The notes beneath the pieces were generated by a model. It had not been told where the DNA came from. It worked only from the letters and a program-made list of their open reading frames with translations, and did not search any database. From Halopseudomonas formosensis (GTDB taxonomy: Bacteria; Pseudomonadota; Gammaproteobacteria; Pseudomonadales; Pseudomonadaceae): 64,000 nt of DNA. The stretch covers positions 186,001 through 250,000 of the forward strand of contig NZ_FOYD01000003.1 of assembly GCF_900115905.1 (NCBI RefSeq). The letters are read 5' to 3'. This document shows, piece after piece, positions 35,584-45,819 of this stretch. Position numbers and translations under genes: made by a program. The stretch's first letter is position 1; the number at the start of each line of letters is the position of its first letter.

Positions 35584-36614
35584 AAGTCCAAGTCCTCTGG
35601 TTTGAAGCGCAAGGTACGCTGTCTGTACATACGGTCAAATGCGGCGGGATTCTCCCGCGACAACTGCTGCATTTCCGGGATACGACCGACATTACGCACG
35701 GCCTGCACGGCCGACTGGTCAAATCCCACATCGCCACTGGAGCGCAGCACCACCACATCGGTGATATCACCCGTGGGCAGCATGCTGATCCGCACTTCCA
35801 CCACCATGCCGTTGCGTGCGGTCGGCGGCCTGCGCCACTGCTCGCTGACGTAACGGCGGATCACATCATCATAACTGGCCGCCACCTGATCACCGATCTG
35901 GTCGGCCTGGGCCCGCTGGTACTGGGTTTCCTCGGCCAGCAGATCCGCCAGAGCACGGGCGCGGGCTTCCTCCTGCTCGCGCTGCAGTCTGGCGACGCGT
36001 TCGGCTTCCGCCTTGGCTTCAGCCTCCTGCTTGCGCTTGGCTTCCTCAGCGGCGCGGCGCCGGGCCTCTTCCTCACGCTTGCGCGCCTCCTCGGCGGCCT
36101 TGCGTTGGGCTTCTTCCTCGGCGGCCTTCTTTTTGGCCTCTTCCTCGGCCAGTCGTCTGGCCGCCTCGGCACGCCTTGCCTCTTCCGCCTTCTGCCTTTC
36201 GACCTGCTCAGCCTGCCGTCGTTCCTCGGCGGCCTTCTGTTCCTGGGCAGCGCGCTCCGCCGCGGCGGCCGCCTCGCGCTGCTCGGCCTGACGCTGCTGT
36301 TCAGCGGCGCGCGCGGCCTCCTGTTCCTGCTGGCGCTTCTGCTGCTCCTTGGCCAGCTCCTCGGCTTCATGCCGCTGGGCTGCGGTGCGTTCGGCCTCAC
36401 CGGCAATGCGCTGCTCGGTCTGGGTGGTCGCCGGGCTCTTGGAATTGAGCTGTACCAGCGTCGCCTGAACTATGGGCTTGGCCGGCTCGAATTCGGGCGC
36501 CTTGCTGAAGGAGACGAACAGCAGCATGGCGACCAGCAGGTGAATGCCCAGCGCCTTGATCAGGGGAGCGCCGAGGCGCTCTTTGTTCGACTCCACCATA
36601 GATCTGTCGCTCAC
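35580..36614 (-). CDS. tolA: TolA, energy-transducing coiled-coil protein of Tol-Pal
   Basis: Inner-membrane-anchored protein of 344 aa. One N-terminal membrane helix ([12 protein letters not shown]), a long Ala/Glu/Lys/Arg-rich helical domain (about residues 60-225, repeating [16 protein letters not shown] units) that spans the periplasm, and a C-terminal TonB-like domain ([23 protein letters not shown]) that contacts TolB and Pal. Overlaps tolR by four bases and tolB by four. Confidence 0.95.
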   Translation of the reverse strand: MSDRSMVESNKERLGAPLIKALGIHLLVAMLLFVSFSKAPEFEPAKPIVQATLVQLNSKSPATTQTEQRIAGEAERTAAQRHEAEELAKEQQKRQQEQEAARAAEQQRQAEQREAAAAAERAAQEQKAAEERRQAEQVERQKAEEARRAEAARRLAEEEAKKKAAEEEAQRKAAEEARKREEEARRRAAEEAKRKQEAEAKAEAERVARLQREQEEARARALADLLAEETQYQRAQADQIGDQVAASYDDVIRRYVSEQWRRPPTARNGMVVEVRISMLPTGDITDVVVLRSSGDVGFDQSAVQAVRNVGRIPEMQQLSRENPAAFDRMYRQRTLRFKPEDLDF

Positions 36615-37066
36615 GGAGCCTCGGTGATCAGGCCCACATTGGGCACGCCGGATTGCTGCAGGGCGGCCATTGCCGCCACGACTACACCGTAGTTCACTTC
36701 ACGGTCACCGCGGATATACACCAGAGTGTCGGGGCGGGCACGCATGATCTTGGCCACCCCCTCGGTCATCTCCTCCAGGGAAATGGCAGTTTCTGTTCGA
36801 TTTTCGGTATCCACCGTTTCGCCCAGGTTCCAGTAGTAGGTGCCATCAGCCAGTACCGACAGGGTCAGCACCTGCTGATTGGAGTCCGAGGGCAATACCT
36901 CGCTGGCCACCTGCGGCAGGTCCACCTTGACGCCCTGGTTGAGCATCGGGGCGGTCACCATGAAGATCACCAGCAACACCAGCATGACGTCGATATAGGG
37001 AACGACGTTCATCTCGGCGACAGGTTTGCGTTTCTGGCGTCTCCCCTGTTGGGTGTACATGCTCAC
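36611..37066 (-). CDS. tolR: TolR, ExbD-like proton-channel subunit
   Basis: Bitopic inner-membrane protein of 151 aa. Membrane helix PYIDVMLVLLVIFMVTAPML contains the conserved Asp needed for proton coupling. The periplasmic part ends with the usual ExbD/TolR fold (VYIRGDREVNYGVVVAAMAAL). Operates with TolQ to energise TolA. Start overlaps the tolQ stop (ATGA). Confidence 0.95.
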   Translation of the reverse strand: MSMYTQQGRRQKRKPVAEMNVVPYIDVMLVLLVIFMVTAPMLNQGVKVDLPQVASEVLPSDSNQQVLTLSVLADGTYYWNLGETVDTENRTETAISLEEMTEGVAKIMRARPDTLVYIRGDREVNYGVVVAAMAALQQSGVPNVGLITEAP

Positions 37067-37752
37067 TCCCCTTCGCTGGTATGCACGCGGCGATGCAGGA
37101 TGCTGGAGAACTCTTCGGCGAAGGTGTAGTAGCGGCTGATCAGGATCTCGGCACGGGCCGAGAAGCGGTTATAGGCCACTACCGCCGGAATCGCGGCGAA
37201 CAGACCGATGGCCGTGGCGATCAGGGCTTCGGCAATACCCGGGGCTACCGTGGCCAGTGTTGCCTGCTGCACGGTGGCCAGACCACGGAATGAATTCATG
37301 ATCCCCCACACGGTACCGAACAGACCGATATAGGGGCTGGTGGAACCGACGGTCGCCAGGAACGGCAGATGCTGCTCGAGCTTTTCCTCTTCCCGGGAGA
37401 TGGCCACGCGCATGGCGCGCTGCACGGCATCCATCACCGCCTCGGGCTCGACACCCGGCTGCTGACGCATGCGGGAGAATTCCTTGAAGCCGGCACGGAA
37501 CACCTGCTCCAGCCCTGAATCGGGGTTCGGATTGCCGGTTACCTGACGGTACAGCTTGGCCAGGTCGATCCCGGACCAGAAACGGTCTTCGAATTCGTCC
37601 AGGCTGTGCTTAGCAGCACGGGTCACCGCGCTGCGCTGGAAGATCAGAACCCAGGAGGCAATGGATGCCAGGACCAGGGCCAGCATGACCAGTTGCACCA
37701 GAACACTGGCGCCACTTATCAGGTGCCACATAGACATTTGATCAGCTTGCAC
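37063..37752 (-). CDS. tolQ: TolQ, ExbB-like proton-channel subunit
   Basis: Three-helix inner-membrane protein of 229 aa. The MotA/TolQ/ExbB domain is clear ([40 protein letters not shown]). The GTG at 37752 is supported by GAGGAG nine bases upstream, overlapping the ybgC end; two in-frame ATG codons (MSMWHL) follow within eight codons and remain possible starts. First dedicated gene of the tolQRAB-pal-cpoB set. Confidence 0.93.
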   Translation of the reverse strand: MQADQMSMWHLISGASVLVQLVMLALVLASIASWVLIFQRSAVTRAAKHSLDEFEDRFWSGIDLAKLYRQVTGNPNPDSGLEQVFRAGFKEFSRMRQQPGVEPEAVMDAVQRAMRVAISREEEKLEQHLPFLATVGSTSPYIGLFGTVWGIMNSFRGLATVQQATLATVAPGIAEALIATAIGLFAAIPAVVAYNRFSARAEILISRYYTFAEEFSSILHRRVHTSEGE

Positions 37753-38209
37753 TCTCTGCTTCTCCTCGATCCTGCATTGACTGGTTCGCCTGGACGGTCT
37801 TGAAAGCCTCGTTCAGGGCCAGAGGTATCATCCTGGGTTTGTACTGATCGGCACTGACACAGGCCACCAGCACCTCTCCCTCACACAACAACCTGCCGTC
37901 GGCTCGTCTTACCTGCTGAGCGAAGCGGACGCTGGCACGCTTGAGTTCCAAGACATCGGCTGTCACCACAAGTTCATCGTCCAGCTGCGCCGGAGCATGG
38001 TATCGGGCGCTGACGGAGTGGACGACAAAGATGGTGTTTTCGCGCTGCAGTACGCTCTGATCAAAACCAAGGGCACGCACGAGCTCGGTGCGGGCGCGCT
38101 CCATGAATTTCAGGTAATTGACGTAGTAAACAATACCGCCGGCGTCGGTATCCTCAAAGTAGACACGGGCTCTGAGCTCGAATGGCCGCCCGCTGATTTC
38201 AGCCGACAT
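37742..38209 (-). CDS. ybgC: Acyl-CoA thioesterase YbgC (tol-pal associated)
   Basis: Hot-dog-fold thioesterase of 155 aa. The active-site block is [21 protein letters not shown], with the catalytic Asp in DTDAGG. It heads the tol-pal operon in most proteobacteria. The ATG at 38209 has no good ribosome site of its own (CTACATT precedes it); a 12-codon ORF with GGAGG overlaps it, so translation may be coupled. Confidence 0.93.
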   Translation of the reverse strand: MSAEISGRPFELRARVYFEDTDAGGIVYYVNYLKFMERARTELVRALGFDQSVLQRENTIFVVHSVSARYHAPAQLDDELVVTADVLELKRASVRFAQQVRRADGRLLCEGEVLVACVSADQYKPRMIPLALNEAFKTVQANQSMQDRGEAESAS

Positions 38210-38237
38210 AATGTAGTGCCAGATTGTGTTCTTGCAT
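38199..38237 (-). CDS. Possible 12-codon leader ORF upstream of ybgC
   Basis: ATG at 38237 lies 11 bases after GGAGG and encodes [12 protein letters not shown]; the stop (TGA, 38199-38201) falls eight bases inside ybgC in another frame. Ribosomes finishing it would re-start at the ybgC ATG, which lacks its own site. TACTAT at 38261-38266 is a possible -10 for the operon. Confidence 0.35.
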   Translation of the reverse strand: MQEHNLALHYVG

Positions 38238-38297
38238 AGCGGGTGCAACCTCCAAACGGGATAGTATTTTTTTATCAGGACGGCACCGGGGCATCAC

Positions 38298-39338
38298 TTA
38301 TTGATCAAACAGATCCCCCGCCTGCGGTCCCTTACTGGCCGGCAGGTCCATACCGAAGTGCAGATAGGCGTGGCGGGTCACCACCCTGCCCCGCGGCGTA
38401 CGCATGATGAAGCCCTGCTGGATCAGATAGGGCTCCAGCACATCCTCGATGGTATGGCGTTCCTCACTGATCGCCGCGGCCAGGCTGTCAATGCCCACCG
38501 GGCCGCCATCGAACTTGTCGATCATGGTCAGCAGCAGGCGCCGGTCCATGTGATCGAAGCCCTGGGCATCCACATCCAGCAGGTCCAGCGCCCGGTCGGC
38601 GATCTCCCGGGTAATGCTGCCGGAGCCGCGCACTTCGGCATAGTCACGAACCCGACGCAGCAGCCGGTTGGCGATCCGCGGCGTACCCCGTGAGCGACGA
38701 GCGATCTCGAAGGCCCCCTCGGGGTGAATCTTCAGCCCCAGGATGCCCGCCGAACGGGAGACGATGGTGGCCAGATCCTCGTTACTGTAGAACTCCAGAC
38801 GCTGGACAATACCGAAGCGGTCACGCAGCGGGTTGGTGAGCATGCCTGCGCGGGTAGTGGCGCCGATCAGAGTAAAGGGGGGCAGGTCGAGCTTGATCGA
38901 GCGCGCCGCCGGGCCCTCGCCGATCATGATGTCGAGCTGGTAGTCCTCCATCGCCGGGTACAGAATCTCTTCGACTACCGGCGACAGGCGATGAATCTCG
39001 TCGACAAAGAGCACATCGCCCTCTTCGAGACTGGTGAGCATGGCCGCCAGGTCCCCGGCGCGCTCCAGCACCGGGCCCGAGGTACTCTTGATCTTCACCC
39101 CCATTTCCTGGGCGACGATATTGGCCAGCGTGGTCTTGCCCAGGCCGGGTGGACCGAAGATGAGCAGATGATCCAGGGCCTCGCCGCGTCCGCGGGCAGC
39201 GGCCATGAACAGCTCCATCTGCTCGCGCACCGTCGGCTGACCTATGTAGTCGGCCAGGCGATAAGGCCGGATGGCCCGATCAATCATCTCTTCCTGCTGC
39301 CGTGGTCCGGCGGCGATCAAGCGGTCTTCTTCCAGCAT
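38298..39338 (-). CDS. ruvB: Holliday junction branch-migration ATPase RuvB
   Basis: AAA+ motor of 346 aa that drives branch migration with RuvA. Walker [16 protein letters not shown], Walker [14 protein letters not shown], sensor [18 protein letters not shown], and the C-terminal winged helix with TPRGRV. Follows ruvA after a gap of 46 bases; yebC, ruvC and ruvA lie upstream in the same direction. Confidence 0.97.
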   Translation of the reverse strand: MLEEDRLIAAGPRQQEEMIDRAIRPYRLADYIGQPTVREQMELFMAAARGRGEALDHLLIFGPPGLGKTTLANIVAQEMGVKIKSTSGPVLERAGDLAAMLTSLEEGDVLFVDEIHRLSPVVEEILYPAMEDYQLDIMIGEGPAARSIKLDLPPFTLIGATTRAGMLTNPLRDRFGIVQRLEFYSNEDLATIVSRSAGILGLKIHPEGAFEIARRSRGTPRIANRLLRRVRDYAEVRGSGSITREIADRALDLLDVDAQGFDHMDRRLLLTMIDKFDGGPVGIDSLAAAISEERHTIEDVLEPYLIQQGFIMRTPRGRVVTRHAYLHFGMDLPASKGPQAGDLFDQ

Positions 39339-39384
39339 GGGGTGTCCCGGGTAAACAGTTTCAGGTGACCGAAGTCAGAGCCTA

Positions 39385-39984
39385 TCAGGCCATGCCCTTC
39401 AAGGCACGGCGGATCAATTCTTCGCTGCTGAGTCCTTCTTCCTTGATCGCATTTACCGCCCGGCTGGCCTCCTGAGGCTTGTAGCCCAGAGCAATGAGGG
39501 CACTGACCGCATCCGCGGTGCCCGAGGTTGCCTGCGCAGCGGGACCGGTTGCCAGCGGGGCCGTGCCGGGCAGGCTTTCCCAGGCCGTGAACTTGCCCTT
39601 GAGCTCGACCAGCAGACGTTCGGCAGTCTTCTTGCCCACCCCCGGCACCCGGGTCAGGGCGCTGGTATCCTGGGCCTGGACGGCGCCGATCAGCTCGTCC
39701 ACCTCGAGCCCGGACATGAGCGCCAGCGCCAGCTTGGGCCCCACACCGTTGAGCCGGATCAGTTCACGGAACAGCTGACGATCACGCTTGTCGGCGAATG
39801 CATACAGCAGCTGCGCATCCTCGCGCACGACCAGATGGGTATGCAGGGTGGTCTTTTCGCCCAGCGCCGGCAATCGGTAGAAGGTGCTCATCGGCGCCTC
39901 CACCTCGTAACCCACACCACCCACATCCAGCAGAATCTGCGGTGGTTGCTTCTCCAGCAGTATGCCTGTAAGCCTACCAATCAT
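39385..39984 (-). CDS. ruvA: Holliday junction DNA-binding protein RuvA
   Basis: Protein of 199 aa. N-terminal OB domain ([20 protein letters not shown]), two helix-hairpin-helix motifs ([33 protein letters not shown]) and the flexible C-terminal domain that binds RuvB ([17 protein letters not shown]). Tetramer holding the four-way junction. Length fits the family. Confidence 0.97.
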   Translation of the reverse strand: MIGRLTGILLEKQPPQILLDVGGVGYEVEAPMSTFYRLPALGEKTTLHTHLVVREDAQLLYAFADKRDRQLFRELIRLNGVGPKLALALMSGLEVDELIGAVQAQDTSALTRVPGVGKKTAERLLVELKGKFTAWESLPGTAPLATGPAAQATSGTADAVSALIALGYKPQEASRAVNAIKEEGLSSEELIRRALKGMA

Positions 39985-40041
39985 TGTGCATCCCTTATGC
40001 GTCTGCCCGATTCATAATATTGCCCACGCCTGCCGAGCGCC

Positions 40042-40569
40042 TCAACGCCGCCGCATGCGACCGGCCCGCAGGCCGATCAAGCCGCCTCCGACCTGCTGCT
40101 TGAGCCCTATGGAGTGGGCATGGCACAGGGCGATTGCCAGCGCATCCGCCGCATCCGCCTGGGGGGTGCCGGAAAGGCCCAGCAGCTGGGTCACCATGTG
40201 CTGCACCTGGATCTTCTCCGCCGCTCCGGTTCCGACCACCGCCTGCTTGACCTGCCGCGCCGTATACTCATGCACCTGCAGCCCGGCGGATACCGCCGCC
40301 ACTATGGCTGCCCCCCTTGCCTGCCCGAGCTTGAGCGCGGAATCCGGATTGCGCGCCAGGAAAACCTGCTCGATGCTGAGCACCTCGGGCCGGTACTGCG
40401 CGATCAGTTCGCTCAAGCCGTCGAAGATGTGTTTCAGACGTTCGGGGAACGGCCCGCTGCCCAGCCGGATGCAGCCGGAGGTGACGTACTCGCAGCCGTT
40501 GCGCCCGTCACGGATGATGCCGAAACCGGTGATGCGCGAGCCGGGGTCGATACCGAGAATCAGCGCCAT
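40042..40569 (-). CDS. ruvC: Holliday junction resolvase RuvC
   Basis: Endonuclease of 175 aa that cuts four-way junctions. Catalytic acids are visible in [15 protein letters not shown] (first Asp), the SIEQVF Glu and the C-terminal [12 protein letters not shown]sp pair. ATG at 40569 (MALILGID) matches the family; an in-frame ATG four codons earlier is possible. A hairpin at 40599-40621 separates it from yebC. Confidence 0.96.
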   Translation of the reverse strand: MALILGIDPGSRITGFGIIRDGRNGCEYVTSGCIRLGSGPFPERLKHIFDGLSELIAQYRPEVLSIEQVFLARNPDSALKLGQARGAAIVAAVSAGLQVHEYTARQVKQAVVGTGAAEKIQVQHMVTQLLGLSGTPQADAADALAIALCHAHSIGLKQQVGGGLIGLRAGRMRRR

Positions 40570-40598
40570 GCAAGCAGCCATCCTGTGCCGGATAGACG

Positions 40599-40621
40599 AA
40601 AGGGAGGCAGCGCCTCCCTTT
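40599..40621 (-). terminator. Hairpin between yebC and ruvC
   Basis: Perfect 10-bp stem AAAGGGAGGC/GCCTCCCTTT with a 3-base loop, 24 bases after the yebC stop. The right arm ends in TTT on the minus strand, so it is a short intrinsic terminator that may partly uncouple ruvCAB from yebC. Confidence 0.65.
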
Positions 40622-40645
40622 CAGCGAATGCCCTGACTATACCAC

Positions 40646-41392
40646 TCACTCCATCTGCGCCAGAACATCGTCCGGAATGTCGGCGTTGCTGTAGACGTTC
40701 TGCACGTCGTCCAGATCCTCCAGCATGTCGACCAGGCGGATGACCTTCTGCGCAGTATCCAGATCCAGCTCGGTGGTGGTGGACGGGATCATGCTCACTT
40801 CCGCCGCCTCGCTGGTGAAACCGGCGGCATCCAGCGCATCCTTAACCGCGCCGAAATCCTCGAACGCGGTAAGCACGTCGATGGAGCCATCGTCATTGGT
40901 CACCACGTCCTCGGCGCCCGCTTCCAGCGCCGCCTCCATCAGGGCGTCCTCATCCACGCCCGGGGCATAGCTGATCTGGCCTCGGCGGGTGAACAGGTAA
41001 GCTACCGAGCCCTCGGTACCCAGGTTGCCACCGCACTTGTTGAAGGCATGACGGACCTCGGCGACGGTACGGTTACGGTTGTCGGTCATGGCCTCGACCA
41101 GGATGGCCACACCACCGGCGCCGTAACCCTCGTACACCAGCTCCTCGACGTTGTCCGCGTCGTTGCTGCCGGCACCCCGGGCGATGGCCCGGTCGATGGT
41201 GTCACGGGTCATGTTGGCGGTCAGAGCCTTGTCCACCGCCGAGCGCAGCCGCGGGTTGTCAGCCGGTTCCGGCCCACCCAGCTTGGCTGCCACGGTCAGC
41301 TCTCGGATGAGCTTGGTGAAGATCTTGCCCCGCTTGGCGTCCTGCGCCGCCTTGCGGTGTTTGATGTTGGCCCATTTGGAATGACCAGCCAT
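40646..41392 (-). CDS. YebC/PmpR-family regulatory protein (TACO1 family)
   Basis: Protein of 248 aa beginning [14 protein letters not shown], a near-invariant family start; GGAGG precedes the ATG at 41392. Three-domain YebC fold with an acidic groove ([25 protein letters not shown]). Family members act as transcription regulators (PmpR in P. aeruginosa) and some help ribosomes at proline stretches. The long YebC I form is typical of this position upstream of ruvC. Confidence 0.95.
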   Translation of the reverse strand: MAGHSKWANIKHRKAAQDAKRGKIFTKLIRELTVAAKLGGPEPADNPRLRSAVDKALTANMTRDTIDRAIARGAGSNDADNVEELVYEGYGAGGVAILVEAMTDNRNRTVAEVRHAFNKCGGNLGTEGSVAYLFTRRGQISYAPGVDEDALMEAALEAGAEDVVTNDDGSIDVLTAFEDFGAVKDALDAAGFTSEAAEVSMIPSTTTELDLDTAQKVIRLVDMLEDLDDVQNVYSNADIPDDVLAQME

Positions 41393-41422
41393 GAAAACCT
41401 CCGTACTTGTTACATCCGGCAT

Positions 41423-41606
41423 GCGTTGCACGCCGTTCGCACCGGGGCGGTGCTTCTACCCAAAAGACACCCTTCGCACCAGGGCGGTGGTCCTGCAAGA
41501 AAGAAGTGTCGCACTTGCGCCCTGTGGGAGCCGTGACCCCGCGGCGGAGCGGGATTTCGGGCGTGCGTTGCACGCCGTTCGCACCGGGACGGTGCTCCTA
41601 CAGGGA
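41423..41606. repeat. REP elements between yebC and aspS
   Basis: Two direct copies of TTGCACGCCGTTCGCACCGG followed by GGCGGTGCTTCTAC or GACGGTGCTCCTAC (about 41426-41459 and 41568-41601), with a degenerate third copy between them (TTCGCACCAGGGCGGTGGTCC, 41473-41493) and a GTGGGAGCC half near 41524. Same family as 22392 and 58329. The whole 246-bp gap downstream of aspS is made of this material. Confidence 0.75.
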
Positions 41607-41638
41607 GGAGCGGTGCCCGGGGCGAAGGGCTTGCGGCC

Positions 41639-43414
41639 TTATTCGACCTTGGGCTGCTCGCGCAGACGGATGTTCAGCTCGCGCAGTGCCTTGGCATCCA
41701 CCGCACCCGGAGCCTGGGTCATGACACAGGCAGCGCTCTGGGTTTTCGGGAAGGCAATCACTTCGCGGATCGAGCTGGCGCCGGTCATCAGCATCACCAG
41801 ACGGTCCAGACCGAAGGCCAGACCACCATGCGGCGGCGCGCCGTACTTGAGGGCGTCGAGCAGGAAGCCGAACTTCTCCTGCTGCTCCTCGGCACTGATA
41901 CCGAGGATGTCGAACACCGCCTGCTGCATTTCCTTGCGGTGGATACGAATGGAACCGCCGCCCAGCTCGGTCCCGTTGAGCACCATGTCGTAGGCACGCG
42001 ACAGCGCCGCCTGCGGGTTGGCCTGCAGCTCCTCGGGGGTGCACTTGGGCGCGGTGAAAGGGTGGTGCAGCGCACTCAGGCTGCCGTCGTCGTTCTCCTC
42101 GAACATCGGGAAGTCGACCACCCACAGCGGTGCCCACTCGCAGGTGAGCAGGTCCAGGTCATGACCCAGCTTGATGCGCAGGGCACCCAGCGCCTCGGAA
42201 ACGATCCTGGCCTTGTCGGCACCGAAGAACACGATGTCGCCATCCACGGCGCCAACGCGATCCAGGATCACGTTCAGGTTGTCCTCGGGGATGAACTTGA
42301 CGATCGGCGACTGCAGACCTTCGACGCCCTTGGCCCGTTCGTTGACCTTGATGTAGGCCAGGCCCTTGGCGCCGTAGATGCCGACGAACCTGGTGTAGTC
42401 ATCGATCTGCTTGCGTGCCATGGAGGCGCCGCCGGGTACGCGCAGGGCAGCGACACGGCCCTTGGGATCGCTGGCCGGGCCACTGAATACCTTGAAGTCC
42501 ACATCGGTCAGCTGGTCAGCCACGTCCACCAGCTCCAGCGGAATCCGCAGGTCGGGCTTGTCCGAACCGTAGCGGCGCATGGCTTCGTCATAGGGCATGT
42601 GCGGGAAGTCGGCCAGATCCACGTCCAGCACTTCCTTGAACAGGCCGCGGATCATGCCCTCGGTCAGGCCCATGATGTCCGACTCTTCGAGGAAGCTGGT
42701 CTCGATGTCGATCTGGGTGAATTCCGGCTGACGGTCGGCACGCAGGTCCTCGTCGCGGAAGCACTTGGCGATCTGGTAGTAGCGGTCGAAGCCCGCCACC
42801 ATCAGCAGCTGCTTGAACAGCTGGGGCGACTGCGGCAGGGCGAAGAAGCTGCCGGGATGGGTACGGCTGGGTACCAGGTAGTCGCGTGCGCCCTCGGGAG
42901 TAGCACGGGTCAGGATCGGGGTTTCCACATCCAGGAAGCCGTTGTCGTCCAGATAGCGGCGAATGCTGCTGGTGATGCGCGAACGCAGTTTCAGTTTGGC
43001 GGCCATTTCCGGCCGACGCAGGTCGATGAAGCGGTAACGCAGGCGGGTTTCTTCGCCCACATCGGAATATTCGTCCAGCGGGAACGGCGGGGTCTCGGCC
43101 TGGTTGAGCACTTCCAGCTCGTAGCCCAGCACCTCGATGGCGCCGGAGGCCATGTTCGGGTTCACGGCGCCGGCCGGACGCGGGCGGACCTTGCCGCGCA
43201 CCTTGACGACATACTCGCTGCGCACGCGGTCGGCCAGAGCGAAGGTCTCTTCCCGATCCGGGTCGAAGACCACCTGGGCCAGCCCTTCACGATCGCGGAT
43301 ATCAAGGAAGATAACGCCACCATGGTCGCGGCGACGGTGAACCCAGCCGCAGAGTGTCACTTCCTGGTCTGCCAGCGTTTCGTTCAACTGGCCGCAATAG
43401 TGGGTACGCATCAT
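41639..43414 (-). CDS. aspS: Aspartyl-tRNA synthetase
   Basis: Class II synthetase of 591 aa, standard bacterial length. N-terminal OB anticodon-binding domain ([20 protein letters not shown]), class II motif 2 ([18 protein letters not shown]), the bacterial GAD insertion (about 290-420) and motif 3 ([14 protein letters not shown]). Likely the non-discriminating type if the genome lacks AsnRS, which cannot be judged here. A TATATT hexamer at 43492-43497 is a possible -10. Confidence 0.96.
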   Translation of the reverse strand: MMRTHYCGQLNETLADQEVTLCGWVHRRRDHGGVIFLDIRDREGLAQVVFDPDREETFALADRVRSEYVVKVRGKVRPRPAGAVNPNMASGAIEVLGYELEVLNQAETPPFPLDEYSDVGEETRLRYRFIDLRRPEMAAKLKLRSRITSSIRRYLDDNGFLDVETPILTRATPEGARDYLVPSRTHPGSFFALPQSPQLFKQLLMVAGFDRYYQIAKCFRDEDLRADRQPEFTQIDIETSFLEESDIMGLTEGMIRGLFKEVLDVDLADFPHMPYDEAMRRYGSDKPDLRIPLELVDVADQLTDVDFKVFSGPASDPKGRVAALRVPGGASMARKQIDDYTRFVGIYGAKGLAYIKVNERAKGVEGLQSPIVKFIPEDNLNVILDRVGAVDGDIVFFGADKARIVSEALGALRIKLGHDLDLLTCEWAPLWVVDFPMFEENDDGSLSALHHPFTAPKCTPEELQANPQAALSRAYDMVLNGTELGGGSIRIHRKEMQQAVFDILGISAEEQQEKFGFLLDALKYGAPPHGGLAFGLDRLVMLMTGASSIREVIAFPKTQSAACVMTQAPGAVDAKALRELNIRLREQPKVE

Positions 43415-43645
43415 GAGTGTGGAATCCTGTTGTCGACAGAGTGGCTGCCCCGGCCGGATGGCCCGGCAGCCCGGATAGATAAAAGCGCCATAATATACCC
43501 GAAACCACCCGACTCAGGCGAGCATTGCCGGCGCAACGGCCAGGCCATAGGCACAACCAATACCGACAATTGGCAAACTCAGCTTGAGCGGCGCCTGCTT
43601 CGGCATATACTGAACAGACTTTTCGTAGCAAGCCTGGAGATCATA

Positions 43646-44116
43646 ATGAAGATTGATATCGGTATCAGCCAGAAGGATCGTGAAGCGATCGCCAAGGGGC
43701 TGTCCCATCTGCTGGCAGACACCTATACCCTGTACCTGAAGACCCACAACTTCCACTGGAACGTGAAGGGGCCGATGTTCCAGACGCTGCACACCATGTT
43801 CGAAACCCAGTACAACGAGCTGGCACTGGCGGTGGACGAGATCGCCGAGCGCATCCGTACCCTGGGCTTCCCGGCGCCGGGCACCTACAAGGCCTTCGCT
43901 GAACTGAGCTCGATCAAGGAAGATGACGGCGTGCCGGCCGCAACCGACATGATCCGCTTGCTGGTCGAGGGTCACGAGACCTGTGCACGCACTGCACGCG
44001 AAGCTTTCCCGGCCTGCGACAAGGCCAGCGATGAGCCCAGTGCCGACCTGCTGACCCAGCGCATGCAGGAGCATGAAAAGACCGCGTGGATGCTGCGCAG
44101 CCTGCTGGAGAAGTAA
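43646..44116 (+). CDS. Dps-family ferritin-like DNA-protecting protein
   Basis: Protein of 156 aa forming 12-mers that oxidise and store iron. Ferroxidase-site residues are in [20 protein letters not shown] and [19 protein letters not shown] lies before the ATG. Divergent from aspS; P. aeruginosa has the same pair (PA0962-PA0963). No long Lys-rich N-tail, so direct DNA binding may be weak. Confidence 0.94.
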   Translation: MKIDIGISQKDREAIAKGLSHLLADTYTLYLKTHNFHWNVKGPMFQTLHTMFETQYNELALAVDEIAERIRTLGFPAPGTYKAFAELSSIKEDDGVPAATDMIRLLVEGHETCARTAREAFPACDKASDEPSADLLTQRMQEHEKTAWMLRSLLEK

Positions 44117-44124
44117 GCTCTGTA

Positions 44125-44146
44125 GGAGCAGGCGAACGCCTGCTCC
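44125..44146 (+). terminator. Hairpin terminator after dps
   Basis: Perfect 10-bp stem GGAGCAGGCG/CGCCTGCTCC with an AA loop, nine bases after the dps stop, followed by a pyrimidine-rich tract (TCTCTCCCC). The GTAGGAGC start suggests it derives from the same REP family as other repeats here. Confidence 0.65.
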
Positions 44147-44266
44147 TCTCTCCCCTCCCCATCCGCTTTGTGACCGTCGACATTTCAGGTTAGAGTGCGC
44201 ACCCGGCCATGACGCTTGTACAGCCGGTTTTTCACTCATAGAACAGTTACAACAGGATGGACCACC

Positions 44267-44863
44267 TTGAATAATCTCCGTTACCTTCACCTGATCGCAG
44301 GTCTGGCAGCGCTGCTGTGCGGCCTGTATTTCAGCCTGCCGTTCTTCTCCCGCCAGGGCGCCATCGATCTGACCGCCATTGCTGCCACACTGCTGGGCCT
44401 GGCCAACCTCCAGCAATTCAATGTCCAGCCACGCAAGCAGTCGGCTGTACGCAACGGCCTGAGTCTGCTGGGCTCGGCCCTGTTACTGGTCAGCGTGCTG
44501 CTGCCTCTGACCGTACTGCTGATCACCCCCACGGCCGGCCCGCTGCTGACCTGGGCCGTGGCTGCTGCCATTGCCGGAGTCTGCCTGCTGACCGTACTTA
44601 CCCTGACCACCATGCTGTCGCTGGGCAGCGGCCGCAGCCGCGCCAGAGCAGACGGCCCGCGGGAAGCCGGCACCGTCAAGTGGTTCAACACCAGCAAGGG
44701 CTTCGGCTTCATTTCCCGGGACCAGGGTGACGACGTCTTCGTCCACTTCCGCGCCATCCGCGGCGAAGGCCACCGGGTACTGGAAGAAGGCCAGCGCGTC
44801 GAGTTCGTCGTCGCACGCCGGGAGAAGGGCCTGCAGGCCGAGGACGTACAACCCCTCGATTGA
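44267..44863 (+). CDS. Membrane protein with C-terminal cold-shock domain
   Basis: Protein of about 198 aa. The N-terminal half has three or four hydrophobic helices ([37 protein letters not shown]); the C-terminal 70 residues are a cold-shock domain with RNP motifs ([27 protein letters not shown]). The TTG at 44267 (AGGA nine bases upstream) is the best start; the longer ATG frame from 44216 adds non-conserved residues. Probably a membrane-tethered RNA-binding protein; function unknown. Confidence 0.82.
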   Translation: MNNLRYLHLIAGLAALLCGLYFSLPFFSRQGAIDLTAIAATLLGLANLQQFNVQPRKQSAVRNGLSLLGSALLLVSVLLPLTVLLITPTAGPLLTWAVAAAIAGVCLLTVLTLTTMLSLGSGRSRARADGPREAGTVKWFNTSKGFGFISRDQGDDVFVHFRAIRGEGHRVLEEGQRVEFVVARREKGLQAEDVQPLD

Positions 44864-44912
44864 GAATCGGGAGCGCAGCCGCCGGCCGGGCACACCCGCC
44901 GGCGGCCATCGC

Positions 44913-45131
44913 TCAGTAATGGGGTGGCGGCTGATCCTCGTCCGCTTCCCCGGGCAGCGCTGCTGCCAGATCGGCCTGGCGCCGAGCCAGCAGTTCCACC
45001 GCCCGCTGCAGTCGCTCCAGTTCCAGCTCCTGCTTGCTCACCACGTCATTCAACGCCTGAATGGTGTCGTCCTGAAAGGCCAGCCGGGTCTCGAGATCAT
45101 TCATCCGCTGTACAAGATCATCGCTGCTCAT
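44913..45131 (-). CDS. slyX: SlyX family protein
   Basis: Coiled-coil protein of 72 aa: DDLVQRMNDLETRLAFQDDT, then IQALNDVVSKQELELERLQR, and the typical Pro-rich end PPPHY. ATG at 45131 is preceded by GGGGAGGG and overlaps the HIT gene stop by four bases. Function unknown. Confidence 0.92.
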   Translation of the reverse strand: MSSDDLVQRMNDLETRLAFQDDTIQALNDVVSKQELELERLQRAVELLARRQADLAAALPGEADEDQPPPHY

Positions 45132-45559
45132 CGAAAACCCTCCCCATAACGAATGTTGGAAGTCAGCACCGTCTGCAACCGTCTGATGCATTCACCGACC
45201 TGTTCCTCGGTATAGGGCACTGCAGGCAGCTTCCCCCACACGGGCGCAGGCCAGGCAGGATCATGGCGATAACGCACGATATGGTGAATATGCAACTGGG
45301 GCACCATATTGCCAAGCGCAGCGACATTGATCTTGTGGGCGCCGAAGGCATCCTTCAGGGCTTCGCCCAGCCAGCAGGATTCATTCAGCAATTGCTGCCG
45401 ATCAACTTGGTCGAGCTGGAATATCTCACTGACATCCTCACGCTGCGGAACAAGAATAAACCACGGATATTGAGAATCGTTTGCCAGAAGAAGTTTGCTT
45501 AGTTGGAACTCGCCGATAACGATACTGTCCTGGGCAAGTTGCGGATGCAGAGTGAACAT
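45128..45559 (-). CDS. HIT-domain protein
   Basis: Histidine-triad protein of 143 aa with the motif QLHIHHIVR, likely a nucleotide hydrolase or transferase. Lacks signal peptide. Forms a two-gene unit with slyX, as in P. aeruginosa. Substrate not assignable. Confidence 0.88.
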   Translation of the reverse strand: MFTLHPQLAQDSIVIGEFQLSKLLLANDSQYPWFILVPQREDVSEIFQLDQVDRQQLLNESCWLGEALKDAFGAHKINVAALGNMVPQLHIHHIVRYRHDPAWPAPVWGKLPAVPYTEEQVGECIRRLQTVLTSNIRYGEGFR

Positions 45560-45602
45560 ACCGGATTCCTATGGATGACGGGTGCATTGGCAAAAGCACA
45601 TC

Positions 45603-45650
45603 ATGACGTAAATCAAGGAAATACATTTCCGACACGTTATGCTGGCTGAC
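45603..45650 (+). promoter_or_regulatory. Candidate ANR/FNR-dependent promoter of the porin gene
   Basis: ATGAC-GTAA-ATCAA at 45603-45616 matches eight of ten positions of the TTGAT-N4-ATCAA box. TATGCT at 45638-45643 is a plausible -10, placing the box centre about 40-41 bases before the start site, as in class II FNR promoters. The resulting leader is about 170 bases and contains a GC hairpin (45666-45683). The remaining bases to 45819 show nothing else. Confidence 0.35.
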
Positions 45651-45819
45651 GAATAATAATATATCCGCCCGCACTGGCGGGCGCCTTGCTTATTTGAAAA
45701 ACAGCAGGCAGATTTCTTTCGTATTTGAGGGTTTGGTGCTTTACTCATCCTCGACACCAGACAAAGAAGCTGCTTGAAGTACTTATACAAAAGCATATTC
45801 ACCGGAAGGAGCAGGTAAC

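Noticed and set aside
41828-43645. Long plus-strand frame joined upstream of dps
   Set aside because: It is the shadow of aspS; the dps start at 43646 has its own ribosome site and the family N-terminus.
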